A DNA stretch of 64,000 bases from Kalaharituber pfeilii (Eukaryota > Ascomycota > Pezizomycetes > Pezizales > Pezizaceae): positions 434,001-498,000 of the forward strand of contig WHUZ01000008.1 in assembly GCA_015179045.1 (NCBI GenBank), written 5' to 3'. The position numbers and the translations under genes are program-made. The notes beneath the pieces are model-generated. The model did no database searches and was not told the DNA's origin. It worked only from the letters and a program-made list of their open reading frames with translations. The first letter of the stretch is position 1. Each line of letters starts with the position of its first letter. Positions 31,543 to 41,093 of the stretch are shown one piece after another.

Positions 31543-32318
31543 GTGAGAGCCTATTTTGCAGGCATCTTTAATCAGCACGTCTTGATGGATTGTGGCGCTA
31601 CCTACTCTCTCATCAGCAAAGCATTTTCAGCAAGAATTCTGAGGAAGAACAATCAGGTGAAAATAATTACTCCAGATCGAGAGATAGGTGTAACAGGCAT
31701 TGGTGGCAAGAGTAAACTTCATGGGTAAATCAAGATAATGGTAGACCTAGGTCAAGAAGTCATGGTGGAACATACCCTGTTGATTTGCAATGCTGGAGGA
31801 TATGAAATCTTTTTGGGAAAACCATTTATGGCCATGCTGGATGTGAAAATGGGAATACGCCATGATTATCTGGAAATTCTAGGTGCAGAGAGACTACCAA
31901 TTATTATTGCAGGACGCAAATACCTGGGCGAGAGGAGGTGGGCTCACTCAGAAGCTATTCTCAGCAAGCAGTACCTAATCTTCAACGTTGGACAAGATTA
32001 CAACCCATTAACTGTGAAGAAGCTAGAAGTGACACCTATTCAAGCAGCGGTAGTACGAGCCGTGGTAGCATGGATTGAAGAGGATATCTAACTGGCTCAT
32101 TCCAGAGTCGAATCAGATAAAGGGGACCTCCCCACCATCGTCTCATTTGCGAACTCAGTTCCATACAGACAGCCGAGCCGGGAGTCGATTTTCGTGGGAA
32201 ATCTACTGATTCCGGGCACGCAACATGATGAAATTTTGCAGCTCATTACAGAGAAGACACCAGAATTCTGGAAAACAGAGGACTCTGTGAGAATACTTAC
32301 TGCTGCTGAGGAGGATGC
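31543..32318 (+). pseudogene. gypsy aspartic protease region
   Basis: HVLMDCGATYSLISKAF holds the aspartic protease active-site Asp (DCGA in place of the usual DSGA). A stop at 31726-31728 is followed by LLICNAGGYEIFLGKPFMA, the second conserved strand with the LGxPFL-like motif. The frame then runs to a stop at 32091 and on towards the RT linker (KTPEFWKTEDSVRI). The protease would process the pol polyprotein. Confidence 0.8.
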
Positions 32319-32326
32319 CTTTAAGG

Positions 32327-32689
32327 TAGTGAGCGGGCCCTGCCATGGCGAACAGCTACAAGCGGGGTCATGTGACAAAAAAAAAAACAAAAAAAAAAGG
32401 TAGTGAGCGGCACGAGCTAGCTCGAGCCTAGATTGATTATATATATAATATTGACAAACTAAACTAAACTAAGCTAAATTTTCATCTTTCTCACTACTAT
32501 CAGCTAAATTGTGCATTTCGAAGTTGTTGGTAGGTCAGAATGAGCTCCAAGTCTCTAATTATTACTATATTAGGTATTTACAGTTTATGAAACCTTGCGC
32601 TGGCTAAGCATTTTAGCGAGCTAGCAAGAAAAACACTAGCATGATCTTGGCTCGTTTGAGCTCGAGCTGGCTCGTCGTGCCGCTCACTA
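32327..32689 (+). mobile_element. hAT-type MITE, copy 3, with a micro-retrocopy in its end
   Basis: Duplication CTTTAAGG at 32319-32326 and 32690-32697. The left terminus TAGTGAGCGG is duplicated around the inserted micro-retrocopy, and the right terminus is GTGCCGCTCACTA. The MITE proper is about 289 bp without the insert and its duplicated target. Confidence 0.92.
32337..32396 (+). mobile_element. 60-bp micro-retrocopy, 3' end type A
   Basis: GCCCTGCCATGGCGAACAGC through GTCATGTGAC and A11-C-A8. The perfect 14-bp duplication AAGGTAGTGAGCGG (32323-32336 and 32397-32410) includes the MITE terminus, so this insertion is younger than the MITE. Confidence 0.95.
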
Positions 32690-32878
32690 CTTTAAGGACT
32701 CAGATTTGAAGTTGGATCTTGAGCGAGGAGTACAGATCTTGAAGATTGATGATATTGAATGGAAGGTGAACTTGACAGGAGTGTCAGAACTGCAGAAGGC
32801 GAGATTGGAAAGAATCTTCCGGGAGATGAGGCCATGGGTGGCAACTAACATCCTAGAGATACGGCATACAAATATCAT
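32690..32878 (+). pseudogene. gypsy RT leader segment
   Basis: Continues the pol frame: LKLDLERGVQILKIDDIEWK, LQKARLERIFREMRPWVATN and ILEIRHTNII. It is cut at 32878 by the TIR element and resumes at 34529 with IKHRIVLPVKEDAKLKVQHI. Joined across the 4-bp duplication, the frame is continuous there. Confidence 0.75.
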
Positions 32879-33002
32879 TGTTCTGGCCTACCGACGAACG
32901 TTGCGGTTCGCGAACCGGCCAGGCCCATTCGCGAATCGGCCAATTCGTCGGTGGGCTGGCTGATTCGCGAATGGGCCAGCCCACCGACGAACACTGGTTT
33001 AG

Positions 33003-33670
33003 TACAAGTACCACTAGGTACCTCGACGTACTACCAGTGATTGAGTATAGAGAAACATTCTGCTACCAGCGTTAATTGATAAGCCAGTTCCTGTGTGCTA
33101 GCACAGCCCTATTGCCACTGACAAGTTGCCACCTACAAGTTGCCACTTGAAAGTTGCTGTCGGTGATAAGTTGCTCACATACTAGAAGATAATACAGACA
33201 GTTTAATTAATAATTCACTACGCTTCTAGACTGCGATAGTTAAGAATACCAATTTGTAATCATAACTTAATTATTCTTAACCGAAACACTAGAAGAAAAT
33301 TACTAAATATGCTTCTAGTATTCTTCTTACTCTAAGCGAAATTTTGGAGTGTTATCTTCATAGGTAGAGATTTCCGGAATCCTCCGCCATTCTGGTATTA
33401 TATTGTGGCAGTAACAGGGATTGTGTTGATGCCAAGAATGAAAAGTTTGGTGGTTGTATTACCAGAAACAGTAGATAATAAGAGCCCTGCAAGTGCCAAG
33501 TACCCACTTTAAGCAACCTCATCATGATAAAACTTGTCAAGACAAAATTTCATGTTCTTGTCTAGGTACCTGTTCTTCTCTTCGTTGTACATGCATATGT
33601 CAAAAGGTTAAATGTTCTTATTCTTGTAATAAAAGCAATGCTGGTCAATGTACTAACCAGGAGAATGAGA
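33003..33670 (+). pseudogene. Possible transposase remnant with Cys-rich end
   Basis: The frame at 33493-33670 reads STHFKQPHHDKTCQDKISCS then CLGTCSSLRCTCICQKVKCS, with nine or more Cys in CxC spacing. A CxC cluster at the C-terminus occurs in several eukaryotic transposases. Upstream (33003-33490) no clean frame is left. It is inferred to belong to the enclosing TIR element. Confidence 0.35.
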
Positions 33671-33683
33671 GTGAACATAGTGA

Positions 33684-34059
33684 TGTATATTTAGGGAAGG
33701 TCCGGAAATGGTTGGAGTCCGGGAATGATAGGCTAGGCAAGACCGTGGGGATCAGGTGGCTGAGACGAAAGACCGCGCTACTGGAAGAAGGAAAAATGAC
33801 CAGCTCGGTCGTGGTGTACTTGGAGGCAGCGACGGGCGTAGACAGAGTTAGGTTAGGTGGGAAATGGTTGAGGACCACTCAATACGAGCCGGATAAACGG
33901 AGGAAATAGGCTGTATTGACCAGTGTGTACATTCTACCCGCACCATGTATGAGTATTGCGGGCACCATATGTATTTAGTGACGGTTAATTTTCTTTCTTT
34001 AATAAATACCTCGCCATAGCCCATACTGCGGCATGCGAGTAATGATATAAAAAAAAAAG
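33684..34059 (+). mobile_element. ORF1-type retrocopy, 3' end type B, 5'-truncated
   Basis: C-terminal ORF1 module (LGKVRKWLESGNDRLGKTVG, GIRWLRRK, EEGKMTSSVVVYLEAATG, VRLGGKWLRTTQYEPDKRRK) ends at a stop (33907-33909). A short 3' UTR, the B stem-loop (34012-34050) and A-tail follow. The left border is near 33684-33690. Flanks share ACATAG but the duplication is imprecise. Confidence 0.85.
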
Positions 34060-34172
34060 AAAAGTACTATTGTTTGTACATAGATGACTGCATAGGGGGA
34101 TAGGAGACTGTGGAAATTGCTTAGCTTGCTGTATGATAGATCACTATTACATCAAATCATAAGCGAGTATAT

Positions 34173-34347
34173 AGGGGGTGTGAGAACGTTGGCGGAGGTG
34201 ATGGACTGGGCGGCGGAGTAACCGGTCATATTTTCACTTTATCTCCTTATCTGTTACTTATTTTTCCGTTGATTATCATTCATGTATCTAAACCCTCGCC
34301 ATAGCCTGCAAGGCGGCATGCGAGTAATAATATAAAAAAAAAAAAAA
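34173..34347 (+). mobile_element. 175-bp B-type LINE 3' copy
   Basis: Holds the last codons of a LINE ORF2 (GVRTLAEVMDWAAE stop), a 3' UTR, the B stem-loop and A-tail. The perfect 14-bp duplication ATAAGCGAGTATAT lies at 34159-34172 and 34348-34361. Confidence 0.93.
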
Positions 34348-34528
34348 ATAAGCGAGTATATTTATTACATATAGGTACATCGAGGTACATTCATGTTTGC
34401 CGCTGGGCCAGGTGTTCGTGGCTGGGCTGGCCCCGTGAAAACACCATATGTTTTTCACGGGGCCGGCCGGTTCACGAATCGGCTGGCCGGTTCGCGAACC
34501 GGAAAATGTTCGTCGGTGGGCCAGAACA

Positions 34529-34793
34529 TCATCAAGCACCGTATAGTCCTGCCAGTGAAGGAGGATGCTAAACTCAAAGTTCAACATATTCGGGACAAAC
34601 TATTATATAAGGAGTGAATATGGCTGATGATGTATTTGGCGAAGCTGGAAGAGGGCGGCTTGATTTCTCAGATTACTAAAGCGAAGATGCTCTCTAATAT
34701 CCGCTTAGCACCAAAACCTGAAGCAACCTCTGCAGACCCCTTTCGCCTATACATCAATTATATCTACCTGAACTTAATCTCTGAAAAAGGTGT
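34529..34793 (+). pseudogene. gypsy RT, N-terminal part
   Basis: IKHRIVLPVKEDAKLKVQHI, a stop, then MMYLAKLEEGGLISQITKAK, NIRLAPKPE and FRLYINYIYLN. The last resembles RxCxDYRxLN of gypsy RTs. It is cut by a LINE at 34794. Confidence 0.75.
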
Positions 34794-35697
34794 TTTTTTT
34801 TTTGTTTTTTTTTATATCATTTAATCGCTTGCCGCCCTAAGGGCTATGGCGATGTTGTGCTAGTTACATACGAGAGAGTTAGAAAAATATCTCCCCTCCT
34901 TGCTCCCCCCTCCTCCCCCCCTTCACTCCCCCAACATTTCTATAAGAGTATCTATCCTGTCTCTCTCCCCTTCCCTCCTCTTCGGAGGGTTCCTCACATG
35001 CTCTTCACCCCCTGGCCACCTCCTCTTCCATACCCTACACTCACCCAGTAAATGGGCAGTCGTCTCCTCAGCTTCTCCACACCATCTGCATTCTGGCCCA
35101 TCCCCTTCCCCGATCTTCCACCTCCACGCCCTCAGCCCCTTCCCTCCCAGGAGCCCCGCTAGTCGGCTAACTTCCCTGCCTACCCTTTCTAAAGGTCTGT
35201 ACGCCAAGTCTAACCTGTTCCTCTCTTCCGCTCTCTCTCTCCTGAGCCTCTGTCTCTGCCCCGCCTCTGTGACCACCTCCGCCTTATATTGCAAGGCTGT
35301 CCCCCACCCCGCCACCCTGTCTGCCTCTTCGTTCCCCTCTATGCCTACATGAGCCTTCACCCACATAATCGCCACGTCTATGTCCCCCCTCCCCACCCTC
35401 TCCTCCCATGCTTTTCTCAGCTTGTTCGTCGCACCGTCGTGTGTTGGGTCTCCTCTCGCTATCGCCTTCATTCTCCTGATCGCATGCCTCGAATCTGTCA
35501 ATATCAGCAACTCCCCCTCCACCCTCCCCATCACCTCGCTTATCGCCACCAGCTCCGCATCATTCACTGTCGCCTCCTCCCCCAGGTACCACTGTTCCTT
35601 CTTCTGCCCCCAGCATGCTCCAGCTCCCGCTTTCCCCCCCCTCAGGCTCCCATCCGTGTAGACCGGAATCCATCCCTCCTCCGTATTTAGGCTTATA
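34794..35697 (-). mobile_element. Type C LINE, 5'-truncated, 904 bp
   Basis: Poly-T and C-type 3' end at 34794-34855. The perfect 14-bp duplication TCTGAAAAAGGTGT lies at 34780-34793 and 35698-35711. Target is the gypsy RT. Confidence 0.94.
34923..35697 (-). pseudogene. LINE RNase H and C-terminal domain
   Basis: One open frame of 214 codons from 35567, extending upstream through YTDGSLRGGKAGAGA to the truncation point. It has the first Asp (TDGS), NDAELVAISEVM (Glu), ELLILTDSRHAIRR (Asp) and WVKAHVGIEGNEEADRVA (His/Asp). A CRWCGEAEETTAHLLGECRVW finger and the end DTLIEMLGE stop follow. All four RNase H acidic residues and the His are intact, so this is the best-kept RNase H of the C lineage here. 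RT is missing. Confidence 0.88.
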
Positions 35698-35711
35698 TCT
35701 GAAAAAGGTGT

Positions 35712-36270
35712 GGGTCAACTCAGATTCCTAGAGGAGGTTCTTCAGACCCTGGTCTCTGGCAGGGAGAAGGGTCTATAATGCGGTAGATGGCTTCTTAGGA
35801 TACTTTTGCATACTAATGGAGGAGGAATCGATTTATCTGGCTGCCTTTGTTGTGCCTGGACTGGGTACGTACGTATGGCACTATATGCCCTTTGGCTTAC
35901 AAGGAGCCCCGGGGACCTATTCAGCCTTCATGTAGATTGTATATGGTGATGTTGTGGGCCCGGATTTGCAGTTCTATCTTGACAACCTTGATACCGTGAG
36001 TAGGAATGCAAATGGCAGTAATGAAGTCGCTATTGATACACAACTGGATCTTTTGGAATTCGTCGTTTTTCTACGCTATAGGAGAGCAAACACATCTATC
36101 AATCTGCGGAAGTCGTCACTTTTAATGAGGACCCAAAAGCTGCTTGGCCATATTGTTTCGAAAAAAGGCTTATCGAAGTCTCCGAAGCTCGTCGACAAGT
36201 TCTTAACCTTGTTCCGGAAGCCCATCACTGGCCCTGAGGATGTAGAAAGAAACCTGACTGCAATCTGGTG
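35712..36270 (+). pseudogene. gypsy RT core
   Basis: YLAAFVVPGLGTYVWHYMPF followed by GLQGAPGTYSAFM is the conserved FxxMPFGLxxAPxTFQ block. FYLDNLDTVS stands where YxDD is expected (Asp-Asn). INLRKSSLLMRTQKLLGHIV is the FLG(H/Y)xVS region. Several stops. Confidence 0.85.
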
Positions 36271-36900
36271 AATGGCGAAGTTCATTCCAAGCCTACCAGA
36301 TAAAACAAAGTTCATGAGTGAAAAGCTTCGAGGCTGCAAGAAAGGTATTGCCAAGCTGGGGAATCCAGGGGTGAAAGGGCGAATGGGACAAAGACTTACT
36401 GCAAAGGACTACACCTTTTACTGGTCTAAAGAAGACCAACGAAAGATGATGCAGTTAGTGGTAGATATCCAAATGGACATTACACTGCAGGCATATGACC
36501 CTACACGCCCTGTGATCATGATATTTGATACATCTCCTTGAGTGATTTCGTGCATTATCGGACAGCTTGTTCTGGTATCAAGCATTCCGGCATTGAATGT
36601 TCCGGTACCAAGCGCCCCAACACTGAGCCTTACGGGAACGAAGCTTATACCAGCCACCGTTTTTCGTGAAGCTCGTCCAATCACTTTTCTCTTGAAGGCA
36701 TTAAACGAAACTCAGCAACGGTGGGCGCAGACTGAGCGAGAGGCCTATGCAATCTACTACTTCGTTAGCAAAAACTGGCACCTTCTATATGGTATTCGAT
36801 TATTTCTCTATACAGACTGTTAGTGCCTTACCTATATATACAACATGAGATCAACAAATAGTAAGATCAACAGATGGGTCCTCACCTTACAAGAGTTCGA
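36271..36900 (+). pseudogene. gypsy RNase H region
   Basis: LTAKDYTFYWSKEDQRKMMQ is the tether, VIMIFDTSP the first RNase H strand (stop after it), and ETQQRWAQTEREAYAIYYFV with LFLYTDC carries Glu and Asp. The frame ends near INRWVLTLQEFDFTA, where MITE copy 4 is inserted. Confidence 0.82.
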
Positions 36901-36908
36901 TTTTACAG

Positions 36909-37310
36909 CAGTGAGCGGCACGAGCTAGCTCGAGCCGAGCTGGAGGGTGAGCTCGAGCCAGCTCGTGAGTAAGTGAGCTCGGCTCAAGCTGGCTCGAGCT
37001 GGCGTGGCATGAGCTCGAGCCTGGATTGATTATATACATAATATTGACAAACTAAACTAAACTAAGCTAAATTTTCATCTTTCTCACTACTATCAGCTAA
37101 ATTGTGCATTTCGAAGTTGTTGGTAGGTCAGAATGAGCTCCAAGTCTCTAATTATTACTATATTAGGTATTTACAGTTTATGAAACCTTGCACTGGCTAA
37201 GCATTTTAGCGAGCTGTCAAGAAAAACACAAGCATGATCTTGGCTCGTTTGAGCTCGAGCTGGCTCGAGCTCAAAATCAGTCGAGCTGGCTCGGCTCGTG
37301 CCGCTCACTA
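36909..37310 (+). mobile_element. hAT-type MITE, copy 4
   Basis: Starts CAGTGAGCGGCACGA and ends TCGTGCCGCTCACTA, 402 bp, duplication TTTTACAG at 36901-36908 and 37311-37318. It has the longest subterminal GAGCTCGAGC arrays of the four copies. Confidence 0.93.
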
Positions 37311-38250
37311 TTTTACAGTATATCATGTTCCAGGAAAGACCTTAGTTGTTGCAGATTCTCTATCTCGGGTCCCACAAGAGTTGCTTGAGCAGGTGGAATG
37401 AGAGGAAAGGTTGAAAATGGGAGAAAGGCATGGCATGGGAATGGTTGAAGAGCTAATGAAATGGTCAGAAGTGACATAGGATGATTAGAGGAGTAGTCTT
37501 CGTTTATTTCTGCTGTCTGGAGGATTTGAAGAGGGATGGACGCAAGGCGAGAGGAGTAGGATTAGACACATGGCAAGGAGATACCGAAGCGATGAGACTG
37601 GGAGATTGATGTTAGAAGGATATGATGGCCTTTGGAGAGCAGTCCCGAACTTGAGGCAAATTCAACTGATCCTGAAGAAATTTTATGATGACACCTGTGC
37701 AGGGCACTATGCGGCAGAAATCACCCACAGAAGAATCCTACAGGCAGGCTATGCCTGGCCGACAATGATGCGCGACTGTCGCTAATACTGCAAACCCTGT
37801 AAGAGATGTCAAAAATGTGCAGATCTGATAGATTTTCCGGTGGAACCACTAAGGCCGATCATAATGCTGGACCCTTTTGAGATAATTACAGTAGACTATG
37901 CTAGTCCCTTCGAGTCTGTGGGAGGTCATGCATACATCCTGGTTATGATTGACAACTTTACAGGGTTTCTAGAACTACTGACCTATTGAATTGCTGATGG
38001 CGCAGCTACTATCCGGCTACTGTAACAAAGCTTCTTAAGACATGGTTTCCCTCGCATCATCCATTCAGACCAGGGTTGATACTTCCACACCATGAGACTA
38101 CGGAGTTTGCAACGGAACATGGCATCAAATGGGTCTTTGCAGGTCCGGAAACTGCGAAAACTCAAGGCAAAGCTGAGAGAGCTATCCGGTCAGTTTAGTC
38201 ATCGATCGCAAAGCTCACTAATCAGGACCCAGAGGTATGGAAAGAATTAA
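37311..38250 (+). pseudogene. gypsy RNase H end and integrase
   Basis: VYHVPGKTLVVADSLSRVP is the end of RNase H. HYAAEITHRRILQAGYAWPT and CKPCKRCQK form the HHCC zinc motif. ITVDYASPFESVGGHAYILV gives the first catalytic Asp and IIHSDQG the second. Stops interrupt the domain at several places, and a frameshift follows SDQG. Integrase inserts the cDNA into the genome. Confidence 0.85.
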
Positions 38251-38261
38251 TCCAGCCAACC

Positions 38262-38705
38262 ATGTTCTCCTTCAATTCAAAGATCGGCTCGCTTAGCTAT
38301 TCACCATTTCAGCTCCTATATGGATATCAACCTCAATCGGTGATTCAGAATTTAATCTTACCAGCAGCAGAACCAAGCGAAGGGCCCAGACAGCATCGTT
38401 ATTTACACAAGGAGAAACTGGACGAAATTCGGCACCTTACTACTTCTCGACAACTGAAGCAATGGGAGAAGAGGATGCAAAAATACCAGGCTGGCTTACG
38501 CAAACATCAATATCATGTTGGGGACCTCATTCTGTTCCAGAACTATGCAAAAAGAGGAAAACCTGGTAGCCCTTGGGACGACAAATGGAGAGGTCCAGCC
38601 AAAATCACACATATTTCTACCAAAGGCAAAATCCCTGACCATAGCCAGTACCGAGGGCGGCATACCGACCGAATTAAGCCTTTCATCTTTTGTAATTTTG
38701 ATTGA
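38262..38705 (+). pseudogene. gypsy integrase C-terminus
   Basis: YSPFQLLYGYQPQSVIQNLI is the SPFxLxYG motif. The frame then has a helical segment (KQWEKRMQKYQAGLRKHQYH), VGDLILFQN and WDDKWRGPAKITHIS, the GPY/F-like module. Open for 147 codons to the stop at 38705. No chromodomain is seen. Confidence 0.85.
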
Positions 38706-39370
38706 TGGAAAAGTTGCAGTTTTTTTAATTTTTTAATTTTCGGATTTTTGATTTTTGTTTGGTTACGGGATTTCGGAGAAGACAACTCCGAATCCCTGAT
38801 GAAGGAGGGTGTTACAGAGGGATGGATGCATAGAATAAACGGAGGAATGCATGAATGGGTATGCATGGAGCAAACTACAAACGGCATGGGTACAAACACG
38901 GATTCCCGTTTGCATATGACGCTTTCATGAAATTTGTTAGTGTTCTAAGGGGACTTTTTGAGAGGCCCTTCCGCTCCTTTTTTTGTAACTAGAACAACCT
39001 CAGCGAATGCCAGATCTGTGATTCCTGTGTCTCAGTGTTACCGTGTTTCCTATCATAGTCCCTTGAGCCGCTCAACCCCTGTTTACGCAGTTTTTACCCT
39101 GTACCTGTGAGCTCACTTAAGCAACATGGCCGGCAGCATCCCGGTCATCGCTTGACAACTCGAACCTGAGAACCTACCAGAACCTGCTAGAAGAACCCGG
39201 AACCCCAGAACCTGCCAGAAAACGCCAGAACCTGCCAGAGCCTGCTTGAAGACCCCGGAATGCACCAGCGACAACAAGCACACGCGACCGCTGGTACCGC
39301 TGAGCTCACTCCCGGATATTCCTGACACTTCTACCTGCTTCCAGTCATTTCCTTGGTCTTCCATGTCCTT

Positions 39371-39428
39371 CGTTTGTTTGTTTGTTTGTTTGTTTGTTTG
39401 CTCGTTTGCTCGTTTGTTTGTTTGCTTG
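39371..39428 (+). repeat. (TTTG)n microsatellite in the LTR
   Basis: About thirteen GTTT units with CTCG interruptions. Confidence 0.9.
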
Positions 39429-39448
39429 AAGGAATTTGCCACCGGGGG

Positions 39449-39462
39449 CTCTCTATAAAAGA
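39449..39462 (+). promoter_or_regulatory. Probable LTR core promoter (TATA box)
   Basis: CTCTCTATAAAAGAGG lies about 50 bases before an ACAACTTGTATTC block that is also present in the solo LTR. There the matching place reads CTCTCCATAAAGGAGG. The shared layout supports a promoter for element transcription. Confidence 0.55.
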
Positions 39463-39703
39463 GGCCCTCCCTCCCCTCTCTCTTGACTCTCCACGCAACA
39501 ACTTGTATTCCCACCCAAGTTGTAGTTTAGCAATCAATATACTCACGCTTCTCACATTGCATAGCTCCGACCGCCTTTGTCTGCTGTGAACCTTTCCTCA
39601 CCTGCGCCGCCTACCCCGTACCCTGAACACCTAGGACCCTGAACCCCGACCTTGGCCCGAGGACCCTGAACCCTGACCCGTCCCGATCAGTTCATTCCAC
39701 TTT

Positions 39704-39766
39704 TTTCTTCTTTTTTTTTTTTTTTATATCATTACTCGCGTGCCGCCCTACGGGCTATGGTGAGGG
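39704..39766 (-). mobile_element. 63-bp micro-retrocopy, 3' end type B
   Basis: T-run then the complement of CCCTCACCATAGCCCGTAGG. Flanks TTCATTCCACTTT (39691-39703) and TTCATTACACTTT (39767-39779) form a 13-bp duplication with one mismatch. Confidence 0.88.
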
Positions 39767-39780
39767 TTCATTACACTTTA

Positions 39781-40354
39781 GGCCCCACCACATCGCCCCC
39801 AAGACCCGCCCTACGCGTCTTCTTCCCATTCGGACGAGCACACCACTGAAGCCCTCGGCTTCAGCACTATCGACATTGTGCATTCGCAGGAGCCGTCCCC
39901 CCCGAAGCACGTGGCAGCGCCCCCCGCCCCCGCGGCGCCGACACCGACACCAGGCTCCACTCCCACCCCCGCAAATCCCAGGAAGCGGAAAGGCAAAACG
40001 GCGTCCATCACCGATCCGTACGCCTTCAAGTTAAAGCGACAGCTCGACGACAAAGAGGCAAAGAAAATTGCCACAGCACCTGCAGTCACCCAAGACAGCC
40101 TCCCTATGGTTCACGGCGTAGCCCTGAGGAAGAACTTAGGGAACGTCCAAAAATGGCTGGGATCAGCTAACAAAGACCTGGGAAAAAGCTCTGGGATCCG
40201 GTGGTTGAGGGAAAAGGAGATCCTCATGGAGGAGGGGAAGCTCACCAGCTCGGTGGTGGTGCACCTCGAGGAACAGCTCACACCGGGCAAAGTGAGACTG
40301 GGAGGGAAATGGTTAAAGTCGTGCGAGTATGAATGGGACAGGAGGCGGACTTGA
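39781..40354 (+). CDS. Retroelement ORF1 protein, partial
   Basis: Open for about 190 codons. It has EALGFSTIDIVHSQEPSPPK, a variant of the LGxSPIxxIDTPP repeat, a Pro/Ala/Lys-rich linker, then LKRQLDDKEAKKIATAP. The conserved C-terminal module follows: MVHGVALRKNLGNVQKW, GIRWLREKEILMEEGKLTSS, VVVHLEEQ, VRLGGKWLKSCEYEWDRRRT, stop at 40352-40354. In LINEs ORF1 is an RNA-binding protein; that role is assumed here. No zinc knuckle is visible. The conserved module recurs in eight places in this window. Confidence 0.75.
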
Positions 40355-40549
40355 ACCCTTTTTCTTTTCACAAACCTGTAACACAACAATCACGGGCAAC
40401 ATCTTATCTTTTTCTGCGGTAAATTCTCACTTCCCCGCCACACAGGAGGATCCGGCGATCTCTACTTGAATGCTTTCTTTCTTTCTTTTCTTATGTGACT
40501 AAACATCGCCATAGCCCTTACGGCGGCACACGAGTAACGATATTTAAAA
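39781..40549 (+). mobile_element. ORF1-only retroelement, 5'-truncated, 3' end type B
   Basis: Codes for the ORF1 protein from its proline-rich part to the stop, then about 145 bp of 3' UTR and the B stem-loop (40504-40543) with an eroded tail. Flanks ATTACACTTTA (39770-39780) and ATTACCTTTA (40550-40559) are similar, an imperfect duplication. Confidence 0.8.
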
Positions 40550-40755
40550 ATTACCTTTAACAACAACGATGGACAGGTGAGATGTGGGGACATCAATACT
40601 AGCGTTACCACAATTGGATCACCAACAGGATGGTGCCTCGAGAGACAGAGGTCTCAAATTAACTGCAAATCACATCAGTGCGAAGAAAAAGTATGTGATG
40701 AAATCGGATTCGCCGCTACGCAACAACCATTGACAGTATCCCGTTCGAGGATTTC

Positions 40756-41015
40756 ATGAGGAGTACCCAAACAGATCTACAGGACCTTACATCCTCTGTT
40801 CAGACACTTGCCGCCACAGTACCGTCTTTTAACTCCAAGACTGCTCAAGCAGAACAAGCATTAATTAAAGGGAGTGGTGGCCAGGAGGATGCCGTGAGGT
40901 CTGAACATGAAGTGAGGAAAACTGTTGTTACATCGGACACCGTCAAAGGTGGTGACTGTCACAAGTTGTTCGATGATATTATGGGTTTATGTGATGAGTT
41001 GGACCACATCTTGGA
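40756..41015 (+). CDS. Unknown coding fragment, cut by a hAT-like end
   Basis: Open frame from 40756, MRSTQTDLQDLTSSVQTLAA, then EQALIKGSGGQEDAVRSEHE and LFDDIMGLCDELDHILD. Helical and acidic, like a coiled-coil segment. After 41015 the frame enters the CAATGAATC...GGCCTGG element and is no longer meaningful. It may be a host gene fragment or belong to an element. Confidence 0.35.
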
Positions 41016-41093
41016 CAATGAATCAACAGGCCGTGATTTGCATTGGACTGAAACCGCCTGGACCATCCTGGACTGGCCTGGTTGGCCTGGTTC
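41016..41093 (+). mobile_element. hAT-like end D, copy 1 (partial)
   Basis: CAATGAATCAACAGGCCGTG, GCATTGGACTGAAACCGCCT and GGCCTGGTTGGCCTGG match the end at 46546 and resemble the verified hAT terminus at 48153 (CAGTGTTTCCAACGGGCC). The other side may be at 42229-42675, where inverse GGCC-rich sequence occurs. An ORF1 element separates the arms. Confidence 0.5.

Larger units (their letters stand above)
32879..34528. mobile_element. DNA element with TGTTCTGGCC inverted ends and TTCGCGAA palindromes
   Basis: Termini TGTTCTGGCCTACCGACGAA (32879) and the inverse of TGTTCTGGCCCACCGACGAA (ending 34528). Joining 32878 to 34533 across TCAT restores the gypsy frame, giving a 4-bp duplication (32875-32878, 34529-34532). 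Subterminal blocks of TTCGCGAA and GGCCGG at 32905-32995 and 34440-34505 look like transposase-binding sites. It is disrupted by two B-type retrocopies. The superfamily is not clear. Confidence 0.7.
31536..39760 (+). mobile_element. Ty3/gypsy retrotransposon remnant with 3' LTR
   Basis: Protease, RT, RNase H, integrase and a C-terminal region follow in order on the + strand, with many stops. The element is interrupted by two hAT MITEs, a TIR element (32879-34528) and a C-type LINE (34794-35697). Gag and the 5' LTR are missing. A 3' LTR begins at 38810 after the purine tract GATGAAGGAGGG. Confidence 0.9.
38810..39760 (+). mobile_element. gypsy 3' LTR
   Basis: Starts TGTTACAGAGG directly after a purine-rich tract (38797-38809) and runs past a TATA-like promoter to about CATT(A/C)CA near 39699. 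The exact end is blurred by two retrocopies inserted there. Contains short CCAGAACCTGC-like repeats (39170-39245) and a TTTG array. Confidence 0.75.
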
